In this document: in pieces, positions 40,420-50,303 of the stretch
Numbering within the stretch: the first letter of the stretch is position 1
How the letters are laid out: each line of letters begins with the position of its first letter
NCBI GenBank assembly: GCA_033439765.1
Contig: JAULSN010000009.1
Location: forward strand, 744,001-808,000
Direction of reading: 5' to 3'
Length of the DNA: 64,000 nucleotides
Source: Lasiosphaeria ovina
Lineage: Eukaryota > Ascomycota > Sordariomycetes > Sordariales > Lasiosphaeriaceae
The notes under the pieces: generated by a model
Database searches by the model: none
What the model saw: only the letters and a program-made list of their open reading frames with translations
Told to the model about the DNA's origin: nothing
Position numbers and translations under genes: made by a program

Positions 40420-42664
40420 ACCCTGCCGTCGGGTGAGAAGGCTATGGCGTTGACCCAACCGCTATGCCCCTCGAGCGTCTTCTGGTGCGCGCCTGTCGCC
40501 GCATCCCAGAGCCGGATTGTGTGAAGAAGGCTACGGCGTTGACGGAACTCCTATGCCCCTCGAGCGTCTGCAGGCGCGCGTCCCATCGGTCCCTGATACC
40601 TGCGGCGGGCCTGATATATGAAAGCCTTTCCTTCCAATACTACTCTCTAACCTCGCTTAGCCTTGAACTGAACACAAGCGCAGAGCCGTATATCTGTAAT
40701 GGAGCCCGCTCCATAATCGAACCATGTGTTCCCTCAGAAATATCAGTACCTTCCCGTTCTCCGTCAGCTCTCTCGAGTACTCGGTGTTCTCGCCGTTCAT
40801 AAAGCAGAGATGATCGGCCCAGAACTCGCAAGAGTACCGTATTGAAGCTAGCGGATCTGGATTGGGAGGCGTCATATCTTCTGGTTTGTAGCCGAAACTG
40901 AGGTTATACATATTTTGCTTTAGCAGTAAAGACATCGCCTTAATCGAATGCCTGCTGATATCCGTATGGCCTTGGGCAGCTCCGGCTGGCAGAAGTTTAG
41001 ACGTGAAGTTCTTCACTAGGTAATCCTTGGCGGACTGGTGGATTAATTTGACAGACTCGCCAGTGTTTGTGAGGAATGAACCACACATCTCAATAGCCGT
41101 CTCCGCAACATCGAGTGATAAATCGGCCAGCACGGCGAGCTCCCTAAGGGACAGCGGACGAGATGAAAGGGTTATAGCAACCAAAACCATCTTACAGTCT
41201 TGGGGATCCAACGTCTCTACACTGTCAATCCTGGCCATCATATGGTCGTGTAACTTTAACAAGCCAGGGGGCATATCTCTGATGCGCTTTGACGGCAATT
41301 TCCCCATGCACCGTCTCGAGCATCTTGAATGCGAGAGCGACCCACAAAAAGGTGTTCCCTGCTCGTTCGCGAACTTCATGCGATACAACGTCCAATACGC
41401 TGTCGCTGTATCCTCTTTTTCGCTTGAGCAGGATAAGGCTTGTGGCTGATATAGGCGTTGACAGGCGCCGTCAGGATTTGAGTATTCAGTTCCACAAGGT
41501 TCTCAGTTGTGTACTGGCCGTCGGTGCCCACGTTCTCGAGCTCGCTGAGGAGATTGACCTCCGGACGGCTAGAGAGTAGCCATTTCACTTTCGTGGAGAT
41601 GGTCAAGGAAGCCGAAATGAGCTGAATGAGATCCGACTGCCCCCGTGCACACTCATCGAGCGCATCGACTGCAAAGTACACGGGCGACAGCCGTGGGGGT
41701 CCGCCAGCATGTTGCGAAAAACCTCCTGCATGGCATAGAACGCATTGTCATCCGTAAAAAAGAACAGTGCCAGGTTCTTTGTGCTTCTGAAGCAGATGCG
41801 AGATGAGATACGGCTGCTGGAGAAGCAAGAGCCATACTAAGGACCGTAGAACGGCGGTAGCGTTGTTGAGGGCCATATTGGTGCCTTGGCAGAAGAAAAA
41901 TGAAAGCTTCAATGCTATGTTGGCCGGTTAACGGGAGAGTTGGCGAATGAGACCGATCATGAGCATTGTTTCACTGGTGTCGGCATGTCCCTTAACCTAA
42001 AGTAATCGATTTGGCGGGTAATCGGATCCATTATCATCCCAGTTGGCAAACCCTACGTATTCCGGAGTGCGAAGGATCCACTTGAACGCGTCGTCAAGCA
42101 GCTCGTCCTTGCTCTTCTTAATCCGCTCCATATCGTGTTGCGGGTCAACAATACGGAGATCTCTGCGGCAGGCTGACTCGATATCATCTCTGCGAATGTC
42201 CTTCTGCAAGGAGATGAAGTCCCCCGGATGTCCTGATGGATGTTGCCGAGCCGCTTCTCCATTTTCTTAGCCTCGTCAGCGAGCACCGCCAGGGAAGCCT
42301 TCGTCAGCTCTTGGGCGTATTAGGCAGCGTCCTTATGTACCGTGGCTTCCACATCGGTGACAAGACCCAGATCGCCGTCCCAGTCATCTAAAATCAATAT
42401 GCCGCGGAGAAAGACGAGACCTTAATTACGATAGTACGAACAAACACTCTTCATCTAATAATACAGGAGAAGGGCTTTGTAAAGCTCGAAGACCCCAAAC
42501 TCCAACTGGCGCAAGACCGCTTGGAAGTCGTTATTAGCAGCGATGTTATTCCTGCTCAGGAGATGTTGGCTTAAAGCGCAATACTAATCCATTCTCGAAA
42601 TAACGTGGGCGATGCTGGCAAGGTTGGATCTTGTCGCATGTGCAGGGTTCCGGAGCATCTAGGC

Positions 42665-43888
42665 ATGTGTTAACAGAGCTAAGACAGCAGCAGAAGGACG
42701 ATCCCTTACCTGGAGCCCAAGGTAGACACCTGCCCATGGAAGTGCAGCCAGCGCAGCTTGTGGCACACTTTAGATAACCGTGTCGACCATTGCCTTGGCA
42801 GACAGGATGAAATCGGCGACGTCGCCGACTCCGGTAGTTATCCTGGACGCCTTGGCTATCTTCTCCTAGCCCCTTTAAACCAACTCCTGCATATGTTATT
42901 ACCGCATGGCTGGATCCTTCAGCTTAGCTGGGAGGGACACATTGGCTGTGCCGTGATGACGGGAGGCACTTTCGATTCGTTTTCTGGACATCTCTGCTCG
43001 GGGCGTCTGAGGTCTATTGCAGAATGTAAGCTCCGGAAGGCTTAGGAGACGGCTGAATCTTTCACATACCGGTGGACTGCGCAACAGATAAAGCTGGCGA
43101 TGCAGCGCGAGAGCCCGGGCGGAGCTTCTTAGACCACTCCCGCGGCTTCAGATAATCCTTCACAGGCATAGCTTCAACATAAGGATGCTTGCAGGGAAGA
43201 CAAGGTGCTATTTTGACGGCAGTGACGAGACGAGGTGAAGTTATGAGCAGTATACTGCGCCGTTATTATGGAGCGGGGCTGAAAACCGTGGTCGGTTAGG
43301 CTTAGTTTGCTGCCCAATCGTCCATGGTTAAGCAGTGGCGGTGCTGGCAGCAAGTGGCGTGAAGCAGTGTGTTCTCAGATACGGGACAACAATATGAGTT
43401 GTGCAAATGCGCATGTGAACCCAGCCCACTGTAGATGTACCGTGAACATTAGCGACATGGTATCTTCTCTTCTGATTCTGCGCCATTCTGCGCATAAGGG
43501 CGTGACGTCGCGACGCGACTCGCCAGGATCAAGGTGCACGCAGTAGCCTGGGGTTCGTAATAGTTTGGCGACTTCTTTTAGTGTTTCGAGACAAATGATT
43601 CTCGCTCCTCTACCTGTGGCCGGCGAGGCGAAGACGCGCCGCAACCCGCACCCCATACCCCGCACACCGTGACATAGTGGCTCTTTTTCCCGGGTATTGT
43701 AATTGGTTCAAATGTGTGTTTGTGGGTCTATGTGGGTCCATGCCCCCTAAAAATCTAAAAAATCGGGGCCGTGGGGCACCCACTGGGGCGCAGCCCCTCT
43801 TTGAGCCACGGTACTGGTCTAAGCTTGCTGAGATAACTTGACCTCGGCTTTCTTGGAGGCTGGCTTGGCGTTAGAGTTTGCCGGGAAC
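42665..43888. other. Upstream region of the NLR, no clear gene
   Basis: A possible intron (GTAAGG...CCTAG on the minus strand, about 42665-42708) lies at the NLR N-terminus, but upstream exons are not clear. Frames at 42758-43045 (plus) and 42899-43084 and 43375-43665 (minus) have no known domain. Bases 43690-43830 resemble the inverted-repeat element at 47459 (shared AATTGGTTCAAA and CTGGTCT...CTGAGATA). Confidence 0.35.
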
Positions 43889-44061
43889 TCAGTTGCATGC
43901 CTTGCAATCGGGCCATTGGCAATTCCCGGTCTTTCTCTCCTTCTTACTACCATCGCTACTACAAGAGTGTTGAGCCGGGAAAGCCGGCCCTGCTATATCC
44001 AGAGCCCATGGCCGAAGGGTCGGACAATATTGGAGCGTCATTGCGGCGGTTGCACCATAGC
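43889..44061. repeat. Dispersed repeat, copy A
   Basis: Starts TCAGTTGCATGCCTTGC and continues CCATCGCTAC...GCACCATAGC. The 112-bp 3' part recurs at 51136-51247, the 5' part at 44688-44810, and an internal 44 bp at 45303-45346. Function unknown; frames through it are inconsistent between copies. Confidence 0.75.
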
Positions 44062-44536
44062 GGCTGAGCAGACGAACCCGCCCAACTGGCTCAGCGACCG
44101 CGGCAGCCGCCCCACCAGCAGCAGCAGCAACAGCAGCACCACCCCCACCAGCAGCAGCCGCAGGCACGTCCTACCGCGGTTGGATCGAACCTTGACTACC
44201 ACTGGAAAAACTCCGAGTCTATTCTGGCCGACGCCAGCCACTATATAATCTCTTCGCCGACCCTTCATTCCAAACCCCCTGCCCAAATGCCGTCCCTCTT
44301 TGGGGCGTATTGCCTACCTATCCGACCACTGCCGCTACCCAAGCGTGTGGGTATCAAGTCACGAGATAAATACGTCAAGGCAGCCATGAAGGGCCGGGCG
44401 CAGACCGGGGACCCTTGGCAGTGATTTTCTCCATCCCCAAGTGTTGATCGATACTTAACTCGACCGCCTCTCTTCGCGAGCAAAGAACGAAGCGTCCATT
44501 AACAGCCACCATGTACGAGAAAACGGTTAAAACCTC

Positions 44537-44563
44537 CCCCTTCGGCCGAGGCGGCCGAAGGGG
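44537..44563. repeat. Perfect 12-bp-stem hairpin
   Basis: CCCCTTCGGCCG (44537-44548) and CGGCCGAAGGGG (44552-44563) are exact reverse complements with loop AGG. The core also contains an SfiI-type GGCCN5GGCC site. Could be a terminator-like structure or a transposon end; no adjacent gene supports either. Confidence 0.8.
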
Positions 44564-44687
44564 AACGTCAACGCCATGTTCCCCGTCGGCCACTCTCGTA
44601 TCATCGACATCAACTTCAACCCGATTTTCTTCCGAATCGATAACGAGTCTAACTAAGAGTGGCAGCAGGAGGAGTAGCACGAGTATC

Positions 44688-44810
44688 TCAGTTGCATGCC
44701 TTGCAATCGGGCCACTGGCAATTCTTGGTCTTTCTCTCGTTCCTACTGCCATCGCTACAACAAGAGTGTTGAGCCGGGAAAGCCGGCCCTGCTATATCCA
44801 GAGCCCGTGG
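44688..44810. repeat. Dispersed repeat, copy B
   Basis: Matches copy A from TCAGTTGCATGCC through GAGCCCGTGG, then diverges. Shares the same order of blocks as 43889-44010. Confidence 0.75.
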
Positions 44811-44914
44811 GAGCATCAACGTCGAGAGTAGGGGCTTGAGTCGAGAAGCTAGGGCTCATGTCGCTCAGGTCCGAGGGCTCGGTTGGCGGTGCATTGCTGG
44901 CAGCTATCCCAACC

Positions 44915-45265
44915 ATGACCTCCCGGCCCCCCATTGGGCGTCCAACAGCGGCCGCCCCAGCGCAAGCTCAGCAACCCGAGCCTGTCCCAGCGGCCGCCGG
45001 CGCACCAGCGTGCTCTGTCGCAGCAGTATCTGCCTCCCTCGCCGATTCGAAAGGAGACCACCTTCCACGACTTGGGCCCCCCCGATCCGGCCGATGCCGC
45101 TCAGCAGTCCCGCTTCCCGTCCCAGCGCCGGGGTGGCTCGCGCCTCAAGCTTGAGCTGTCCCACGACACTCCCGACTCTGTCATCACCCAGATCGCCTTC
45201 AGCGAGTCTCCCAACGCCATCGAGTCCTCCAAGCCCGCCACTCCCTCGCGCAAAGCGCCATGCCG
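44915..45265 (+). pseudogene. SRB8: Mediator subunit Srb8/Med12 N-terminal fragment
   Basis: ATG 44915 gives MTSRPPIG, then after a -1 shift the neighbouring frame reads VQQRPPQRKLSNPSLSQRPP, AHQRALSQQYLPPSPIRKE and later RRGGSRLKLELSHDTPDSV with NAIESSKPATPSR. This is the conserved, disordered N-terminus of ascomycete Srb8/Med12, the Mediator kinase-module subunit that regulates RNA polymerase II. It stops after about 115 residues of a protein normally well over 1,300, and then joins the dispersed repeat at 45303. Real Med12 is an essential single-copy-type regulator, so this is most likely a duplicated piece; the intact gene should be elsewhere. Confidence 0.62.
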
Positions 45266-45302
45266 CAGGATATCGCAATGGTTGAGCTTTAGGGGAGGGG
45301 GC

Positions 45303-45524
45303 CGTGGCCGAAGGGTCGGACAATATTGGAGCGTCATTGCGGCGGTCCCATCCATCACAGCCAAGGGGGTCCCCAGAGAGAACACCCAGCAAAGAACCCG
45401 TCAGTGTGAGGTTCTGGAAGGCTCGCAATAGCCGTCTCGTCTTCTAACCGCGACTAGCTTTTGAGACACTCGCATCGGCGTCGCCATCGCCACCGCGGGA
45501 AGTGTCGTCAGCAGCCTTTCCCTC
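45303..45524. repeat. Dispersed repeat, copy C plus 170-bp block
   Basis: 45303-45346 matches the end of copy A. 45355-45524 matches 51274-51443 over 170 bp of equal length with only a few, mainly C/T, differences (block begins TCACAGCCAAGGGGGTCC). The same two blocks are adjacent in both places. Confidence 0.85.
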
Positions 45525-46549
45525 CTTTCCGCTGTGTTGCGGCCGTGGGAAAAACGGTCCTGCGCCGGTAACCTTCATTACAAGGTGGACGATTAGGCCA
45601 TTGACGTAATACGAGAGAACAAGGCACTGATGGAGAGCATCACGGCCAAGGCGACGGCCGAGACGACGACCGAGAACGAGGACGCTAGCTCTCGCCGTTC
45701 GAGCATGGCTGACGACAGCGACGGGCTCTCGAATCATGGAAATCGGGCAAGTCAACCGATCGATATTCCGCCATACTTGCCTGGAGCCTGAGCCAGCCGG
45801 TACGCATCAGGTATCCTGACATGGAGGATCCATCTATCTCGCCTGGGAACGATCAGGCATGGTCACGACCACGAGCTGTCTCGACGCGTCCCTCACGTCG
45901 CTGATGTCGGGTGGCTGAGGATGGCTGATGGGGACAAGAACCTGCCGAAAAAAGATCTCTTCCATGGTCATGTGGTGCCGCCGCCTATGAAGCGGTTTGC
46001 GTCGGCGTATTGGGCAGCCAGACGACAAAAGGCTCTCGAAATACTGACAATCTATCCCTTCTATCCCTTCAGGCCCAAGCCCCGCCCACACCATATCAGC
46101 CTCGTCGGTCGCGGGAGATCGGTCCATTCTGGCGATCGGCCGAGCGAACATGTAGAATGATCATTTTTCCTTGCTCACTACGGCCGGTCTGGCTGAGATG
46201 GATGAGAGCGCGGGAAAGCCACGGAGATGCAAAGAAGAAAGAATAGAGTGCGATGGATGCTGGTGGTACTAAAATGGAGCCGAGCGGATAGTATATGATA
46301 GGAGTTAGTAGAATAAGGGACGAGGTCAGTTACGTGCAAATAAGAGCAGCTATATCTGTATGAGTTAAGCTTCCTAAGTCTATCGTGCTGCGTGAATCCA
46401 GTATAATAACGGGGGGCAACGTTACCACCGTTTTAGAGATGGTCGGCGATTGAGGAAGGCGGTGAAGCGATGAAGCCTCAGCGACAGCAGAACCCCGCCG
46501 GCCCTGCCTGTGGGTGGCGATGGAATGTCAGCCACATTTGGAAGGGATT
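45525..46549. other. Unassigned sequence
   Basis: Minus frames 45444-45755 and 45834-46151 and plus frames 45921-46246 have no known domain. The minus frame over the repeat ends KAADDTSRGGDGDADASVSK in both copies of the 170-bp block. Downstream, 46240-46540 looks non-coding. Confidence 0.35.
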
Positions 46550-46599
46550 GAATTTCCTCATGAGGAAGTCATCCTGTACGGACACACATTCTATGAGAA

Positions 46600-47299
46600 A
46601 TAATAACTATACCTAATTCCATAGAACCTATGAGAAAAAGGCAACCATATTAGGCGCCTTAGTGACGAGAGTCGGCCAGGTCTGCGTTAACCTCTCTTCG
46701 ACCTAACTAGTATTATAGAGCTCTGTAACAGTTGTTGGTACTACTTCTTGCTAGTGATTTTATGGCTCTAAGTCACCGAAAGGAGGCTCATTAAGTAGGG
46801 TCTTTATTTCCTTTCGTATTCATATACTAGTAGAAAGCTCATCGTTGGCTTCCTTGACTATGACTCCCTTCGCTTTGAGAGCCTCCTGAATACGAGGATT
46901 AAGCAGGGCATCTACTAGTTGCCGAGCTCTTGTACCATTCTCTACCCACTTATTGATAAAAGACCATATATTATAGCTCTTTACTTCACCCTAACCGCCT
47001 AAAGCCTGTATATAATTCGCAGTCCTGAGCGGCTGCCATACGCTCATAGTCTCTTGCACAATATCCTCTAGAAAGGGTGCATCTAAAGAGGCATCTAATA
47101 GCAACTCCAGGTCTTCTAATAACTACTAAAGCCCTTCAGCTTCTTAAGAGTCATTCTGGGCAAATGAACTGCTCGGGCCGGGGACTGAAGAAAGGTCTGA
47201 AGATGACTCGCGAATATGCTGAGCCTGGCGCATGTGGGCGGGCAGCGCCGGGAGCGTACCTTGAGAGGGCTGCTGCTCGGAATCCGACCCGGAAGACAT
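46600..47299 (-). pseudogene. RIP-damaged ORF of unknown, probably transposon-related, origin
   Basis: From ATG 47299 the minus frame reads MSSGSDSEQQPSQGTLPALP, then LLEDLELLLDASLDAPFLED, TMSVWQPLRTANYIQALGG-stop-GEVKSY, IWSFINKWVENGTRARQLVD and ALLNPRIQEALKAKGVIVKE. The frame stays meaningful for about 230 codons with several TAG/TAA codons (LGG-stop-GEV fits a former Trp) and one TGA. The region is strongly AT-enriched and CpA-poor compared with neighbours. I do not recognise a family; a DNA-transposon accessory or recombinase-type protein is possible but not shown. Confidence 0.45.
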
Positions 47300-47458
47300 G
47301 TTCTACGTATAATATTAATACCAATCGACAGCCTGAATTGAGAACATTCCAACAGTACTAACGACGTAGCTTTTGACCGATTTGCGCGTAAACTATCACG
47401 CATTCCGTAAATGCCGTCAATTGTTGTGGAGGAGGTCAGGACTCGGATCCAATATTGC

Positions 47459-47581
47459 ACTCAGACCAGCTTGGTGGTGGTTCTTTTCTCTGTGTTCTAA
47501 TTGGTTCAAAAATCTAGAGTGGGCCCAATTCTTAAAAAAGTGGGTGCCGAGGCACCTGAGCCACACCAAGCTGGTCTGAGT
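47459..47581. mobile_element. 123-bp MITE-like element with perfect 18-bp terminal inverted repeats
   Basis: ACTCAGACCAGCTTGGTG (47459-47476) and its exact reverse complement (47564-47581) bound a non-coding interior. No TA or longer target duplication is evident, so the ends may extend further. Related sequence occurs at 43690-43830. A Tc1-type transposase remnant lies 0.5 kb away. Confidence 0.65.
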
Positions 47582-48114
47582 TACTGAGATACGTGCAGGC
47601 CCAGTGCCAGCCAGCTGCCAGCAAAAGTGGTGTGTGTAGTCCCAATGCAAGGCTCGCTCTGATCAAAAAAAAAGAGGGCACACCAAAGCAATCCCACCAC
47701 CACTTTGAGCGTCCACAACGCAGCCAAATGTAGGCCAAAATAGATAAAACCAATTGCATTTTTGTTGGAATGACAAGGCCATTCGCAATAGTCACTATAG
47801 TAACTGTAGCGTAAGGTTGGGGTAGGTGGTTGTGTGTATTTATCTATATGTTGTCTATCAACTAAGGTTACAGGGTGCTGGTGGTTGTGGTGATTTTGGG
47901 GGAGTGGGCTGCCCACGGTCACGCGCCAGGGTGGATGGCCTGTGCGTACTAAGGTCACGTGCTAGGGCGGATCACCTGTATGTTCGGGCTGGGCCCACTA
48001 TTCTTCCTGACTGATCAATCAGGGCTATGCGGTCCGCTGAGCCGCATTAGCCTCAGGAACTCTGATTGATCGGTTAATTCCTACAATTTTAATGGCCTGT
48101 CAATGCGCCTTCTA
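47582..48114. other. Non-coding stretch between MITE and transposase remnant
   Basis: Contains a unit of the 28-bp minisatellite family (47600-47640), a GCTCGCTCTGAT-A-run segment that recurs inverted at 48448-48472, and short inverted repeats around 48008-48086 (TGATCAATCAG...CTGATTGATCG). No gene. Confidence 0.45.
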
Positions 48115-48450
48115 CTATAGTAGTTCTATGCAGTCCTTGAGGATCTGAGGGATATTGTCGACCCAGGCGTTGATCTTTGCTTGTGTGAGGGCCGCCCAGC
48201 CTTCTTCGGCCAAGTCCCTGACCAAATCATCGTCCCAACAGGGCCTTTTCTTTACATACTGCTTTGGCGCCTGCCAGGCCTTTTCTATAGGGACAAAGTC
48301 AGGCGAATAGCTGCAGTTGAAGTAGCTTTTCAGGTTATTTTCTTTCTCCCAGGTCCTTACAATGTTGTTCTTTCCTGTACCGTGGCCGGAATCGTTGTCT
48401 TCCTCGAGTACGAAGTCCTGACCTTCACGCATTTCTTGGTGTCCTTTTTT
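48115..48450 (-). mobile_element. Tc1/mariner transposase C-terminal catalytic part
   Basis: The minus frame reads EEDNDSGHGTGKNNIVRTWE, ENNLKSYFNCSYSPDFVPIE and KAWQAPKQYVKKRPCWDDDL, ending ILKDCIELL. This is the last third of the DDE_3 domain: the second catalytic Asp in the EDNDSGHGT block and the third catalytic Glu in SPDFVPIE, in the usual spacing. The first Asp and the N-terminal DNA-binding part are absent; instead the frame runs straight into a minisatellite. No stop codons in the recognisable part. Confidence 0.72.
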
Positions 48451-48454
48451 TTTA

Positions 48455-49015
48455 ATCAGAGCGAGCCAGGGTGCAGTCCCTGTGCCAGTAAAAATGGTCC
48501 CAATGCCACCCTGTGCCAGCAAAAAAGTGGTGAAGTCCCAGCTGCCGGCCAGCTGCCACCAAAAAATGTTGTGCAGCGCCAGTGCCAGCGCTACCAGCAA
48601 AAATGGCCAGCTACCAGTGCCAGCCAGCTGCCAGCGAAAATGGTGTGTGCAGTCCAAGTGCCAGCAAAAATGGCCAGCTACCACCAAAAATGAGGTGAAG
48701 TCCCAGTGCTAGCCAGCTACCAGCAAAAATGGCCAGCTACCACCAAAAAAATGAGGTACAGTCCCAGCGCCAGCAAAAATGGGGTGCAGTCCCAATGCCA
48801 GCAAAAAGGGGGTGCAGTCCCAATGCCAGCAAAAAGGGGGTGTAGTCCCAGCTGCCGGCCAGCTGCCACCAAAAAATGGTGTGTGCAGTCCCAATGCCAG
48901 GGTGCAGTCCCTGTGCCAGCAAAAAGGGGTGCAGTCCCAGCTGCCAGCCAGCTGCCACCAAAAAATGGTGTGTGCAAGTCCAAGTGCCAGCAGAAATGCT
49001 ATGTGCAGTCCCCTA
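48455..49015. repeat. 28-bp minisatellite
   Basis: Imperfect units close to GCCAGCAAAAATGGGGTGCA plus GTCCCAAT. Units are interrupted by a longer variant (GCCGGCCAGCTGCCACCAAA...TGTGTGCAG) and spacing is 28 or about 42 bp. All frames are open, giving artificial Trp/His/Leu-rich and Gln/Lys-rich peptides. It starts where the transposase frame loses homology. Confidence 0.8.
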
Positions 49016-49096
49016 CCTTTTTCAGCTGAACGGAGCCACCGTAGGCGAGCTTGCGAGCCGCAGGTGGTGTAGAGAGGCTGTCTCTTCTACTTTACC

Positions 49097-49345
49097 GTGA
49101 AGGTACCGAAAGTTTCTCGCACAGGGATTGGCCAGTTTTCGTCCGTATCGAAATGGACTCCGGGGACTGGTCGATCGGATAATACTCGGATTCCTGAAGC
49201 CGCGGAATACCGAGCTTTGCGAGCAGCCCGCCTGGGCGCCCCCGGAGGGCTGCCCAAGAGGATAGTGGAGCAAGCTTGGCAAACCCTAGCCCGCAGTTCC
49301 AACGTGCGTAAACGGCTCTGCGCGCAGACGGCAGACTTGCTGTGA
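49097..49345 (+). CDS. Hypothetical short ORF
   Basis: ATG-less start context is weak. The frame gives VSRTGIGQFSSVSKWTPGTG, then ALRAARLGAPGGLPKRIVEQ and AWQTLARSSNVRKRLCAQTA. It ends as a 68-bp-period repeat begins. No known domain; an antisense frame is equally long. Confidence 0.22.
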   Translation: MKVPKVSRTGIGQFSSVSKWTPGTGRSDNTRIPEAAEYRALRAARLGAPGGLPKRIVEQAWQTLARSSNVRKRLCAQTADLL

Positions 49346-49451
49346 GAGGTCAGTGCCAAGCCCGACTCGCGATATACGGCCGTAGCCGTCCAACGATAAC
49401 GAGACTTGCTGTGAGAGGTCAGTGCCAAGCCTGACTCGCGATATACGGCCG
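49334..49451. repeat. Two-copy repeat with 68-bp period
   Basis: GACTTGCTGTGAGAGGTCAG and the following 30 bp are repeated at 49334 and 49402 with very few differences; the 18-bp spacer differs. Confidence 0.8.
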
Positions 49452-49576
49452 CAGTGGCTAGCTTCGGTCTGTCGCTATCGCGATAGGCCGGCCGGCCATC
49501 TATAGATATAGTGCCCTATCCTCTTAGTAGTTACTAGCGTCGATAAGAGGGGGCCACCCCTTCCCTAATCTACCCT

Positions 49577-49697
49577 CATTCTCTCTCTCTCTCAACATCA
49601 GCCAACCCAAGCAAAGCAACAGCCAGGCCATTCTCTCTCTTAATATCAGCCAACCCAACCCAAGTAAACCAATAGCCAGGCCATTCTCTCTCTCAAG
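49577..49697. repeat. Three CT-rich tandem units, period about 52 bp
   Basis: CATTCTCTCTCT starts at 49577, 49629 and 49682, each preceded (from the second) by CAGCCAGGC or TAGCCAGGC. The last unit runs into the ATG of the next ORF, so the repeat forms its 5' leader; pyrimidine-rich leaders are typical of fungal promoters. Confidence 0.75.
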
Positions 49698-50303
49698 ATG
49701 GTCAAGATAGAGAACCTAGACGCCCATACCATCTCTCCCTCGCTATTAACCTCGACCCAATCGTCAGCCACGCTATCGTTGGAACCTTCGCAGCCAGCCT
49801 CGACCAAGCCGTTAGCGATGTTATCACTAGAGCCAGAGCAGCAGCAGCAGCAGCAGCAGCAAGGCCACGACCAGCAAGTATACCAATCCCACCAGACACA
49901 GCACCACCATATCTGGCAGCAAGACTACGACGGGTAGATTGTGCTACAGCCGCCGCCATGGCTCCTCCCCTCCCAACAACAACAACACCCATCGCAACAC
50001 CACCCCTCCTCCCGCAATGATCAATAGTCTCAATCCAAACCCAAACCGCCAGCAGAATGCTCCTTCTCCGCCGGCCCGAAGGTGATGCAGGCGCTGCATT
50101 TGGCGCGCCAGAGCCAGGAGTCCGAGCGCCACTACCAGATTAGGGCGGTGCTGGACGACGCGCTGGCCGAGGTGGTGGCGCGGCTGTGGGCGGCGCCCGA
50201 TAGCTACGTGATGCGGCCCGACGAGTTCTCCTTGTTTAATTCTTTTCAGTACAGGTTTGATAATACGGATCCGGTGATCATGAGTGCCAGGAGGCGGTAT
50301 TAG
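49698..50303 (+). pseudogene. Unknown conserved-looking ORF with two internal TAG codons
   Basis: One frame runs from ATG 49698 to TAG at 50301-50303, interrupted by TAG at 49935-49937 and at about 50025. The first part has SSATLSLEPSQPAS repeated as LAMLSLEPE, then a run of Gln from (CAG)n near 49838-49861. The last part, KVMQALHLARQSQESERHYQ then IRAVLDDALAEVVARLWAAP and MRPDEFSLFNSFQYRF, is a regular helical domain with normal composition. Both stops can derive from CAG or TGG by RIP. Family unknown; Gln-rich N-terminus with a helical C-terminus suggests a regulatory protein, but that is only inference. Confidence 0.42.

Larger units (their letters stand above)
34238..42664 (-). pseudogene. 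NACHT-WD40 NLR (HET-E/HNWD type), split by copia-2
   Basis: Minus-strand order. NACHT_N domain (42664-42250): SQHLLSRNNIAANNDFQAVL and FGVFELYKALLLYYMKSVCS, with TAG/TAA stops at Trp and Gln positions. Linker (42209-42010): IVDPQHDMERIKKSKDELLD and AFKWILRTPEYVGFANWDDN. NACHT: RLL-stop-VKGHADTSETMLMIGL, so Walker A is destroyed (intact relatives have GDPGKGKT), then YFAVDALDECARG (Walker B) and KWLLSSRPEVNLL. Helical region (41388-40657): MPPGLLKLHDHMMARIDSVE, LIHQSAKDYLVKNF. WD40 repeats (40640-40424), copia-2, then further WD40 (34774-34500: TIRLWDAATGAHQKTLKGHS) and a conserved end (LLWLSPDYRARCVSVYKNSM...GQVTFLQFSSN). Fungal NLRs of this class sense non-self and trigger cell death. Upstream exons are unclear (possible intron 42665-42708). 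Confidence 0.85.

Noticed and set aside
44537..44563. Cloning-adapter origin of the GGCCGAGGCGGCC (SfiI) site
   Set aside because: The site is the centre of a natural 12-bp palindrome and no vector or oligo-dT tail sequence adjoins it.
48482..49072. Several ORFs with Trp/His/Leu- or Lys/Gln-rich repeats
   Set aside because: They are translations of the 28-bp minisatellite in different frames and strands; no frame is favoured.
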